The notes under the pieces are model-generated. The model was not told the DNA's origin. It made no database searches and worked only from the letters and a program-made list of their open reading frames with translations. Position numbers and translations under genes: made by a program. A stretch of DNA of 64,000 nt. It comes from Actinocorallia sp. API 0066 (GTDB lineage Bacteria; Actinomycetota; Actinomycetes; Streptosporangiales; Streptosporangiaceae). Shown here piece by piece: positions 1 through 7,546 of the stretch. Location: assembly GCF_020991275.1 (NCBI RefSeq), contig NZ_JAJLQY010000001.1, positions 558,001-622,000 of the forward strand, written 5' to 3'. Within the stretch, counting starts at the first letter, position 1. Every line of letters begins with the position of its first letter.

Positions 1-708
1 AAGCCGCGCGAAGGGGTGGCGAGCGAGGACGTCGTCCTGGTGCGCTCCCCCTCGGAGCTGGCGGCGCTGCCGGACACCGGGCGGCCGATGGTGGCGGAGG
101 AGTACCTGCGCGGCCCCCTGCACACGCTGGAGACGCTCAACGGCGAGATCCTGGGCTCGTTCACCACCACGCTCTCGCCCGAGCCGCACTTCATCGAGGA
201 GCGCCTGGACTGGGCGCCCCCGCCACCCGAGACGCCACAGGTGCTCGCCGCGCTGGAGCGGCTCGGCGTCGGGTTCGGCGCCTGCCACACCGAGTTCGTG
301 GCGCACGAGGGCAGGGCGCGGATCATCGAGGTGAACTACCGGATCATCGGCGACCATTGCGACTTCCTTCTCGCCGAACTCCTCGGCCGCGACCTCTTCG
401 CCGACGTCCTCCTGACCCATCTCGGCCAGCCCCCGGTGTTCGTCCCTTCCCCGCGCGGGGCGGCGACCGTGGAGTACCTGGTCGCGGACCGGTCCGGGAC
501 GCTGACGGCCGCGCCGACCCCGGGGACTTTTGTGGACAACGGTGTGTCGGTTACTTACCGCCCGCAGCGGAATATTGGTGATGTGATCGTCCAGACCCAT
601 ACAAACCGGGACTATCTCGGGACGGTTCAGGTGGTCGGCCCCGACCGGCCGTCCGTGGCCGCCGCCCTCGCGCGCTTCCGCCGCCGCCGGGCGTGGGCCG
701 TTGACTGA
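1..708 (+). CDS. ATP-grasp enzyme, C-terminal part (5' end outside window)
   Basis: The reading frame is open from base 1: the codons before the first internal GTG (16) read KPREG, which fits the nucleotide-binding lysine strand of an ATP-grasp fold, so this is the C-terminal part of a longer protein. A metal/ATP ligand segment EVNYRIIGDH lies near bases 328-357. ATP-grasp ligases join a carboxylate to an amine or thiol through an acyl phosphate. It overlaps the following IucA/IucC gene by 8 bp (701-708), so the two are surely co-transcribed. Inference: it contributes an amide-forming step to the same NRPS-independent siderophore. The substrate cannot be read from the sequence. Confidence 0.8.
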   Translation, partial: KPREGVASEDVVLVRSPSELAALPDTGRPMVAEEYLRGPLHTLETLNGEILGSFTTTLSPEPHFIEERLDWAPPPPETPQVLAALERLGVGFGACHTEFVAHEGRARIIEVNYRIIGDHCDFLLAELLGRDLFADVLLTHLGQPPVFVPSPRGAATVEYLVADRSGTLTAAPTPGTFVDNGVSVTYRPQRNIGDVIVQTHTNRDYLGTVQVVGPDRPSVAAALARFRRRRAWAVD

Positions 709-2092
709 GGAGGAGTTCGCGGCCCGGGTGCTGTCCGCGCTCGACCGCGAGGGGTACGTCCGCGCGCCCGCGCACGCCGCGCTGCGGCCCGACGGCTTCC
801 TCGCCGACCACCGCGTCGGCGGGGGCGTCACCCTCGCCGAGGTGGCCGACCTCGTGCGGCGCGGGGCCGCCTCGGACGACGACGTCGAAGGGTTCCTCGC
901 CGAGTGCGGTGAGGCGTACGCGGCGGAGACAGCCGACCTGCCTCCGGTGCGTCCGGGGCCGACCAGGTACGACGCGCTCGCGGCACGGCTGGGGCATCCC
1001 GTCCACCCGCTCGGCAGGGCGAAGGCCGGGCTGACGGAAGCGGAGGTACGGGCTTACGCGCCGGAGTACCAGCCGTCGTTCCCGCTCGCCTGGACGGGGG
1101 TCGCCTCGCCCGTCCAGGCCGGGGAGTTGCCTTCGTGGTGGCCGGATGCGGCGTCCCTGGGGCTGCCTGCGGGCGTTGTGCCCTTTCCCGTCCACCCTTT
1201 GACGGCCGACCGTGGGCTCGTCCCCGTCGTCCCGGAACGGCGTCTCGCTGTGACGCCGACCCTTTCCATGCGGACCCTCGCCGTCACGGAAGCCGAGCAC
1301 GTCAAGGTGCCGCTGCCGACCGCGACGCTCGGACGCAGGAACGTCAGGTCGATCAAACCGGGGACCCTCGTGGACGGGGCACGGGTGCAGGCCCTCCTGT
1401 CCGGGATCGCGCAGGCCGAGGGGCTGCCCGTACTGCTCGCCGACGAACAGACCTACGGGCACGCCCACGACCCGGACCTCGCCTTCCTCGTCAGGCGGCT
1501 GCCCGTCTCCGACGCCGTCCCGGTGGCCGCCCTCCTGGCCCGGACACCCGAGGGGCCCTACGTCATCGAAGAGGTCTCCTCCGGGGACGTCGCAGGCTTC
1601 TTCGACGCCTATCTACGGACGCTGTTCGGATGGAACGTCACGCTCTTCGAACGGCACGGGATCGCCCTGGAGGCGCACCAGCAGAACGTCGCGGTGACAC
1701 CGCGCGCGGAACTCCTGCTCAAGGACAACGACGGGGCGATGCTCGCCTCCGGCGACTTCGAGGACCCCCGGATGGTCGGCGGACCCGAGGCGCGCGCCCG
1801 CGTCTTCGTCACGATCACCCTGCACCTGTGCGCCGGGGCGCTCGCCTTCGGGCTCGCCGAACGCGGCCTGCTTCCGCTGCCCACAGCGCTCGGCCTGGTA
1901 CGGGACCGGCTGGACGAGGCAGTCACCGACCCGTTCCTACGCGCCCGCACCCTCGACGCCCCCCGGCTGCCGACCAAGGCCATGCTCACCGCCGGAACCC
2001 TCGTGCCCAAGGCGCGGACCGGCGCCGCCGACATCAACAAACACTACGGCCCGCCGGGCCCCAACTACCTCAGGGAGCTTCCGTGCCGCTGA
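701..2092 (+). CDS. IucA/IucC-family NIS siderophore synthetase (first)
   Basis: 463-residue NRPS-independent siderophore (NIS) synthetase. Such enzymes adenylate a carboxylic acid such as citrate or succinate and condense it with an amine or hydroxylamine. Visible family motifs are HPVHPLGRAK (about residue 98), HPLTADRG, a KVPLPTATLGRRN segment, and the C-terminal HQQNVAVTP (about 326) followed by KDNDGAM. The start is TTG at 701, inside the end of the ATP-grasp gene. The protein is shorter than the usual 550-600 residues, mainly at the N terminus. Its stop overlaps the next synthetase by 10 bp. Two tandem NIS synthetases plus an ATP-grasp enzyme suggest stepwise assembly; type A, B or C specificity is not assignable by eye. 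Confidence 0.9.
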   Translation: MTEEEFAARVLSALDREGYVRAPAHAALRPDGFLADHRVGGGVTLAEVADLVRRGAASDDDVEGFLAECGEAYAAETADLPPVRPGPTRYDALAARLGHPVHPLGRAKAGLTEAEVRAYAPEYQPSFPLAWTGVASPVQAGELPSWWPDAASLGLPAGVVPFPVHPLTADRGLVPVVPERRLAVTPTLSMRTLAVTEAEHVKVPLPTATLGRRNVRSIKPGTLVDGARVQALLSGIAQAEGLPVLLADEQTYGHAHDPDLAFLVRRLPVSDAVPVAALLARTPEGPYVIEEVSSGDVAGFFDAYLRTLFGWNVTLFERHGIALEAHQQNVAVTPRAELLLKDNDGAMLASGDFEDPRMVGGPEARARVFVTITLHLCAGALAFGLAERGLLPLPTALGLVRDRLDEAVTDPFLRARTLDAPRLPTKAMLTAGTLVPKARTGAADINKHYGPPGPNYLRELPCR

Positions 2093-3597
2093 CCGCCGCC
2101 GCACCCGCCCCGACGACCCAGGCGGACGCGGACGAGGCGACCGCCGCCGCCCTGCTCAACTGCCTGATCCGCGAGGTCAGCGGCCCGCTCGGCCGGGTCT
2201 CGCGGGACGCGGGCCGGATCGTCGTCAGGCTCGCGCGGGCCACCCTCACGGCGCGGCTGCCCAGACCCGTCCACGGGCCCTCCCTGCGGCTGTCGGGGCC
2301 GTTCCTGCGGGACGGCGAGGAGATCGGCTGGTACGAGGTCGCCGAGGCCGTCGCGGCGGAACTGGCGCTGCGCACGGGCACCCCGAACCCCGAGTTCCTC
2401 GGCCAGGTCGTCAACAGCCACGAGGCGATGACCGCGATCGTGCGCGAGCGGGCCGCCGCGCCAGCGAGCCCCCTGCTCGCCTCGGAGCAGTCGCTCATCC
2501 TTGGCCACCGGTACCACCCGTCGCCCAAGTCCCGGCAGGGCCTCCCCTCCACCTGGCTGCCCTACGCGCCGGAGGCGGGGGCGCGCTTCCGGCTCGGCCT
2601 CCTCGCCGTGGACCCCGCCCTCCTGTGCGGCGAAGGCGACTTCTCGCCCCTCGCGGGCGACGGGCTCCTTCCCGTCCATCCCTGGCAGTGGCGCCTGCTA
2701 CGGGGCAACCCGGTGCTGCGCAAGGCGATCAGCTCAGGGGCGTTGCTGGACGCGGGGCCGGGGCCCGAGGCCGCGCCCACGTCGTCGGTGCGCACCGTGC
2801 TCACCGCCGACGAGCGGGTGTTCGCCAAGTTCAGCCTCGACGTGCGGATCACCAACTGCGTGCGCAAGAACGCCTGGTACGAACTGGCCTCCGCGCCCGC
2901 GCTCACCCGGCTCCTCAAGCCGCTGCTGGGCGCCGACCTGCTGGGCGAGCCCGCCTACCGGACCGTCGCGCTCGCCGACCGCGGCCTGTACGAGGGCCTC
3001 GGGGTCATCCTCCGGGAGGCGGCCCCCTCGGAGTCGGTCGTGGCCGCCGCCCTGGCTGAACCCCGCGCGGGGTTCCTTCCCGAGGACGTCGATCCGCTGA
3101 AGTACTGGACGGCGTACACGCGGGCCGTGGCGCTGCCCGTGCTCCGGCTCTTCTTCGACCACGGTGTCGTGCTGGAACCGCATCTCCAGAACGTGCTCGT
3201 GCTGCACGACTCTTCGGGGCTGCCGTCACGGGCCGTCTTCCGGGATCTGGAGGGCACCAAGCTGCTTCCGGGGCCCGCCTTGGACGCGCTGGAGCCTGCG
3301 GTAAGGCAGTCCGTCACCTACGACGAGGAGAGGGGCTGGAACCGCGTCGCGTACTGCCTGTTCGTCAACCACCTCGCGGAGATCGCCGCGGCGCTCGCCG
3401 ACCGGGACCCGTCCTGCGAGCCCGACCTGTGGCGCGACCTGCGCGGACTGCTCTCGGAGCTGCCCCGGCACCCGCGCCTGGACGGGCTGCTCTCGGGCCG
3501 TCCACTGCCCGGCAAGGCGAACCTGCTGACTCGCTGGACGCGCTCCCCCGACAGGGCCGCCCGCTATGTCGAGATCCCCAATCCCATGGCCGGATAG
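2083..3597 (+). CDS. IucA/IucC-family NIS siderophore synthetase (second)
   Basis: 504-residue second NIS synthetase. I chose GTG 2083 because AGGGAG (2072-2077) sits 5 bp upstream and the frame then opens with MPLTAAAPAP. Family signatures are LGHRYHPSPKSRQG (about residue 140), HPWQWR (about 198), KFSLDVRITNCVRKN and EPHLQNVLV (about 364), followed by RDLEGTKL. It overlaps the upstream synthetase by 10 bp, so translation is probably coupled. It likely catalyses a different condensation in the same cytosolic pathway. No exporter, receptor or precursor gene lies to its right; the rest of the cluster should lie left of the window. Confidence 0.9.
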   Translation: MPLTAAAPAPTTQADADEATAAALLNCLIREVSGPLGRVSRDAGRIVVRLARATLTARLPRPVHGPSLRLSGPFLRDGEEIGWYEVAEAVAAELALRTGTPNPEFLGQVVNSHEAMTAIVRERAAAPASPLLASEQSLILGHRYHPSPKSRQGLPSTWLPYAPEAGARFRLGLLAVDPALLCGEGDFSPLAGDGLLPVHPWQWRLLRGNPVLRKAISSGALLDAGPGPEAAPTSSVRTVLTADERVFAKFSLDVRITNCVRKNAWYELASAPALTRLLKPLLGADLLGEPAYRTVALADRGLYEGLGVILREAAPSESVVAAALAEPRAGFLPEDVDPLKYWTAYTRAVALPVLRLFFDHGVVLEPHLQNVLVLHDSSGLPSRAVFRDLEGTKLLPGPALDALEPAVRQSVTYDEERGWNRVAYCLFVNHLAEIAAALADRDPSCEPDLWRDLRGLLSELPRHPRLDGLLSGRPLPGKANLLTRWTRSPDRAARYVEIPNPMAG

Positions 3598-3687
3598 ATC
3601 GGATTGGCGGGACAACCCGTGATGTGAGGCATTCGTCCCGGTGTGACATGGTGGATCGGGAGACATCGTCTACCGAGGGACCGATCC

Positions 3688-5328
3688 GTGTTCGCACAGT
3701 TCCGTCCGTTCGCCCTGCCGTTCACCGAGGAGCCCACCCTCCGCGAGGCGCTCGACCTCGTCGTCGGCACCGCGCGCCTCGTCCGTGACAGCGGGCTGCT
3801 CCACCCCGTCGGGCCGCGCAACCTCGCCCGGCTGCCCCTCCAGGCCGCGAGGTTCGGCGCGACCCCCGCGCTCGCCGGGGCCGCCGCCGCGCTGCGCTTC
3901 CCCGCCAGGATCGCCGTCGTGGACGACCGGGGCGCGATCACCTTCGGCGAGCTCGAAGAGCGCTCCGCCGCCCAGGCGACAGCCCTGCGCGACCTCCTGG
4001 AACCCGGCGCGAGCGTCGGCGTCCTGTGCCGCAACCACCGGGGCTTCGTCGAGGCCGTGCTCGCCGGATCCCGGCTCGGCCACGACGTCGTGCTCCTGAA
4101 CACCGACTTCTCCGGGCCGCAGCTCGGCCGGGTCCTAGCCGCCGAACGGGTCGGCGTCCTCGTGCACGACGCCGAGTTCACCGACGCCGTCGCCACCTCC
4201 GGGTACACCGGCGCCACGATCACCGCCTGGCACGAAGGCCCCGCTTCCGGGACGACACTCGACGACCTCGCCGAAACCCCGGCAGAACCGCTCGTCACCG
4301 AACGGACCGGACGGATCGTGCTGCTCACGTCCGGGACGACCGGGCCGCCCAAGGGCGCCGCGCACAAGATCGGCGCCGCGGCCCTGCTCAGCCAGGGATT
4401 CGGCCACCTGCTGCGGGTGCCGCTGCGCTCAGGCGAGCCCATCCTCGTCGCGCCGCCCCTCTTCCACGGGCTCGGCTTCACCTACCTCACCGTCGCGCTC
4501 GCCCTAGGCTCGCCGCTCGTGCTGCGCCGCAGGTTCGACCCCGCCGACGTGCTCAAGACCCTCGACCGGCGCGGCGTCGGCGTGCTCGTCGCGGTGCCCC
4601 TCATGCTCCAGCGGCTCCTCGACGCGCCCCAGCGGCGGCGCCGCCCGGCCGCGCTGCGCGTCGTCCTGAGCGGCGGCGCGGCCCTGCACCCCAGCCTCGC
4701 CCGCCGCTTCCTCAACGCGTTCGGCGACGTCCTCTACAACGCCTACGGGGCCAGCGAGACCGGGTGGGCCGCCATCGCCACCCCCGCCGACCTGCGGGCC
4801 GCGCCCGGCACCGTCGGACGGCCCACGCTCGGCGTCCGGGCCCGCCTCCTCGGCCCGGACGGCCACGAGGTGCCGCCCGGCGAGATCGGCACCCTCTACC
4901 TGAACGCCGGGCTGGACTTCCACGGCTACACCGGAGGCGGCGGCAAGGACCACGTCGACGGCCTCGTCAGCACCGGCGACCTCGGCCACCTCGACGCCGA
5001 AGGCCGCCTGTTCATCGACGGCCGGGCCGACGACATGATCGTCTCCGGCGGGGAGAACGTGTTCCCCGGTGAGGTCGAAGACGTCCTTGAGGCCCATCCG
5101 GGCGTCGCGGAGGCCGCCGTCAGGGGTGTGCCGGACGAGGAGTTCGGGCAGCGCCTCGCCGCCTGGGTGGTGCCCGCGCCCGGCGTCTCGCTGACCGTCG
5201 AGGAGATCAAGGGGTACGTCAAGGCCGAACTCGCCCGCTACAAGGTGCCGCGGGATGTGCGTCTTGTCACGGAACTTCCACGGACCACCACCGGAAAGGT
5301 CAGGCACGGCGCGCTCAGCGATGGGTGA
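3688..5328 (+). CDS. Acyl-CoA synthetase / AMP-dependent ligase
   Basis: 546-residue ANL-superfamily ligase that activates an acid as acyl-AMP and then normally transfers it to CoA. Motifs: P-loop TSGTTGPPKGAAHK, YGASETGW, the hinge region STGDLGHLDAEGRLFIDGR, DDMIVSGGENVFPGEVEDV, and the C-terminal catalytic lysine segment TTTGKVRHG. GTG 3688 is preferred over the ATG at 3643 because GAGGGA (3675-3680) is well spaced. It begins 90 bp after the siderophore operon, so it may be part of it or simply downstream. The long N-terminal extension before the core resembles actinobacterial long-chain acyl-CoA ligases; the acyl substrate is unknown. Confidence 0.85.
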   Translation: MFAQFRPFALPFTEEPTLREALDLVVGTARLVRDSGLLHPVGPRNLARLPLQAARFGATPALAGAAAALRFPARIAVVDDRGAITFGELEERSAAQATALRDLLEPGASVGVLCRNHRGFVEAVLAGSRLGHDVVLLNTDFSGPQLGRVLAAERVGVLVHDAEFTDAVATSGYTGATITAWHEGPASGTTLDDLAETPAEPLVTERTGRIVLLTSGTTGPPKGAAHKIGAAALLSQGFGHLLRVPLRSGEPILVAPPLFHGLGFTYLTVALALGSPLVLRRRFDPADVLKTLDRRGVGVLVAVPLMLQRLLDAPQRRRRPAALRVVLSGGAALHPSLARRFLNAFGDVLYNAYGASETGWAAIATPADLRAAPGTVGRPTLGVRARLLGPDGHEVPPGEIGTLYLNAGLDFHGYTGGGGKDHVDGLVSTGDLGHLDAEGRLFIDGRADDMIVSGGENVFPGEVEDVLEAHPGVAEAAVRGVPDEEFGQRLAAWVVPAPGVSLTVEEIKGYVKAELARYKVPRDVRLVTELPRTTTGKVRHGALSDG

Positions 5329-5382
5329 CAAGGATGGGTGATCCGGTGGCGCTTTGCCGTCACTTGCGGTAGATCAGAGGGC

Positions 5383-5970
5383 ATGAGCGAGGTCAGCGAG
5401 GCAGCCACCCCCGAGTCCGAGGCGAGCACGGCGAACGCGGAGGCGAGTCCCGCGGAGTCGGCCGCGCCGTTCCCCGAGGACGTGTTGGAGGCGGGCGCCG
5501 AGCTGGGCGAACCCGTCGCCGACGAGGAGGATCCGCGCCGCCGCACCCTGCTGCTCCTGATCGGCGTGGACCTGCTCGGCGTCGCGGTGCTCGCGGTCGG
5601 CGCCGCCTTCGCGCCCACCCTGCACCCGGCCGTGGCCGCCGCGTGGGCGGTGCTGCTGCTCGCGCTGCTCGCCCACGCGGGCGTCCAGCTCGCGCGCCGC
5701 CGCGCCCTCGCCGTCTCCTCCGTCGTCCTCTTCGACGACGGCCTGGTCCACGCCACCGAGTCCGGCCTCCAGCCCGTCCCCTGGACCTCGGTGAAGCTCG
5801 CCTACCTCACCCCGGGCAAGCGCGTCATCCTCCACCTGGAAGACAACACCACCTTCACCCTCAAGTCCCCCGTCCGCAACCTGGCCCGCCTCGAAGCCGC
5901 CATCCGCACCAACGTCCCCCGCGACCAGATCCGCCGAGGCACCCCACCCCGAACCCCCGCCGCCCTCTAA
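5383..5970 (+). CDS. Two-helix membrane protein with PH-like C-terminal domain
   Basis: 195-residue protein of unknown function. Residues 1-45 are acidic and Ala/Glu/Ser-rich, probably disordered. Two hydrophobic segments follow (about 51-70 and 76-98), separated by a short turn. A soluble C-terminal domain contains VLFDDGLVHATESGLQPVPW and LHLEDNTTFTLKSPV, a beta pattern reminiscent of bacterial PH domains, which is an inference. ATG 5383 is preferred; a TAGATC hexamer ends 7 bp before it and no good Shine-Dalgarno is seen, so it may be leaderless. The last third is strongly C-rich and G-poor on the coding strand. Confidence 0.75.
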   Translation: MSEVSEAATPESEASTANAEASPAESAAPFPEDVLEAGAELGEPVADEEDPRRRTLLLLIGVDLLGVAVLAVGAAFAPTLHPAVAAAWAVLLLALLAHAGVQLARRRALAVSSVVLFDDGLVHATESGLQPVPWTSVKLAYLTPGKRVILHLEDNTTFTLKSPVRNLARLEAAIRTNVPRDQIRRGTPPRTPAAL

Positions 5971-5986
5971 CCCCCACTCCACAGCA

Positions 5987-6290
5987 CCTACGCCAGCGCC
6001 CTCAGGCCGAGCCCACCCCGGCGTTCGGGGCAGCCCGGCCGGATCTCGCGCCGTGACGTCCGTCGCAGCGCAACCACCGAACTCCCCACGACGCCCGCAC
6101 CGGTGCCCTCAGGCACAACCTGCGGCAGCGCTCGGGGCCGGGCGGACCCCATGCCACGACGCCGTCGCGCGCGAACCCGAACACGGCGCCTACGCCGGTG
6201 CCCTCAGGCGCAGCGGCGCACGGGTCGGCCGGGCGGATCTCGCGCCGCGACGTCCGTCGCCTTCTCCTGACGGGACGGTCGGGGCTGGAC
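5987..6290. repeat. Three degenerate ~100-bp direct repeats, no gene
   Basis: The intergenic stretch 5971-6422 carries no convincing gene. It holds three diverged copies of a ~100-bp unit starting near 5988, 6091 and 6187. Each has a segment ending in GCCCTCAGGC, followed about 30-40 bp later by a GGCCGG..GGATCTCGCGCC-like segment and GACGTCCGTCGC or a variant. Copies one and three are most alike and the middle one is the most diverged. The repeats sit between convergent genes. They could be relics of a duplicated palindromic element; function unknown. Confidence 0.6.
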
Positions 6291-6422
6291 GTGCCGCTCG
6301 CTGACGTCCCGGCGGAGGCCCTGTGCACGCGGGTCGTGCGTAAGGGTGGCCAGCGCGCCCGTCAGCGGCTCTGCGGCGCCTCCTCGGCCGTGGTGGGGCG
6401 GGCGGGGGGCGGGGGCTGTTTG

Positions 6423-6758
6423 TCAGGCGACGAGGGAGGAGGTTCGGGCGGCTCGGCAGAGGCGGGCCAGGTCGATGAGGGCCTGGGAGCGGCGTTCCTC
6501 CAGGGGGCGGGGGTCGCCGGGGGCGGGGGCGGCGAGGGTGTCGAGGACGAGGGAGAAGACCGGCCAGTCCTCGGCGGAGATGAAGCCGCGCAGGTCGTAG
6601 CCCTCTTCGGCGGCCTGCTCGAAGTCGACGTTGTGCAGGAGCGTGCTCAGGGCGCGTTCGGCGGCGACGACGCCGATGCGCAGCGCGAGCGCGGCAGGGC
6701 TCTCCTGCGTGAGCGGGGAGGTCTCGGTAGAACCCACGTTCGAGAGGTTATCGAACAC
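6423..6758 (-). CDS. Hypothetical 111-residue protein
   Basis: Small soluble protein, unrecognised. It is predicted mostly helical, with an acidic middle (FEQAAEEGYDLRGFISAEDW) and an Arg/Leu-rich C-terminal half. GTG start at 6758, just 31 bp after the stop of the upstream methyltransferase-like gene, so the two may share a transcript. The start codon lies inside an inverted repeat CGAAC-ACGG-GTTCG (6752-6765) that looks like an actinobacterial LexA box; see the separate entry. No catalytic motif is visible. Confidence 0.6.
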   Translation of the reverse strand: MFDNLSNVGSTETSPLTQESPAALALRIGVVAAERALSTLLHNVDFEQAAEEGYDLRGFISAEDWPVFSLVLDTLAAPAPGDPRPLEERRSQALIDLARLCRAARTSSLVA

Positions 6759-6765
6759 GGGTTCG
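6752..6765. promoter_or_regulatory. SOS-box-like palindrome CGAAC-N4-GTTCG
   Basis: CGAACACGGGTTCG is a perfect five-base-arm inverted repeat of the form GAAC-N4-GTTC, the core of LexA boxes in mycobacteria and related actinobacteria. Further GTTCGA/TCGAAC half-sites lie at 6738-6743, 6751-6756 and 6781-6789. The position over the GTG start of the 111-residue gene would suit repression. LexA binding is an inference from the pattern only. Confidence 0.45.
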
Positions 6766-6789
6766 TCCTTTCAACAGTACGTTCGAACT

Positions 6790-7287
6790 CTACGGCGCGG
6801 TCGCGTGGACGAACGCCCGCGAAAGGGACGTCGCGGAGCGCTTGATCTCGGCGCCCGTGGCGAGCACGAGCGCGCGCAGGTCGGCCTCGGTGAGGCCGGG
6901 GTCGGAGACGACGATGCCCGCGCCCGGCCGCGCGACCCGGACGAGCTCCCGCAGCACCGCGCCGGGGTCGATCGCGGTGCTGAGCGCGTCGTGGCAGAGC
7001 AGCAGCGTGAACGTCCGGTCCAGGTAGGGCAGCGCCGCCGCGTCGCCCCGCTGGAACGTGATGTTGGTGAGCGCCTCGCGGTCGGCCTTGCGCTTGCCCG
7101 TGAGCAGCGCGTCGGCGGCCTCGTCCAGCGCCGTGATGTGCCTGACCCGCCGGGCCAGCGTGCGCGCCACGTCGGCGGCGCCCGCCCGCACCTCAAGGCA
7201 GACGTCCTCAAGGTCGAGCTCCGGCTCGGCGAACCCGCAGAACTCCCGTACGGTCGCCGCCGCCGTTTCCTCGCCCGTCACCGTCAC
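6790..7287 (-). CDS. SAM-dependent methyltransferase-like protein
   Basis: 165-residue protein with a class I methyltransferase layout: an N-terminal helix, a strand with VRHITALDEAADALL in place of the usual acidic loop, then ITFQRGDAAALPYLDRTF (motif II-like region), LLLCHDALS, and VLRELVRVARPGAGIVVSDP, which strongly resembles the post-motif helix and strand of SAM methyltransferases. It is short for the family, and the glycine-rich motif I (GxGxG) is not evident: the expected region reads CLEVRAGAADVA. It may therefore be a degenerate or non-catalytic member. GTG start at 7287. It is followed closely by the 111-residue gene. Confidence 0.65.
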   Translation of the reverse strand: MTVTGEETAAATVREFCGFAEPELDLEDVCLEVRAGAADVARTLARRVRHITALDEAADALLTGKRKADREALTNITFQRGDAAALPYLDRTFTLLLCHDALSTAIDPGAVLRELVRVARPGAGIVVSDPGLTEADLRALVLATGAEIKRSATSLSRAFVHATAP

Positions 7288-7546
7288 GCCGCCTCCCGGA
7301 TCGCTGTTCAGAGGAATATGCCCCGAACCCCCCTCCGAAAGCTACCCGCGTGATCAGGATCACCCCACCCAAACCCCCTCCCCCACCCCAAACCGCCCCT
7401 TCCCCACCGGCGAAACACCGTACGGGCGGCAGCCGACAGGCGCGGTGCGTCATCGGGCGGCGTCCGCGGAAGGCATGCGTAGCGGGAGCCTCATGGGCGA
7501 GCTGTGTACGGCCCGGCGGGAGGCCCTGGTCGTTGGGGTGCGGTGG

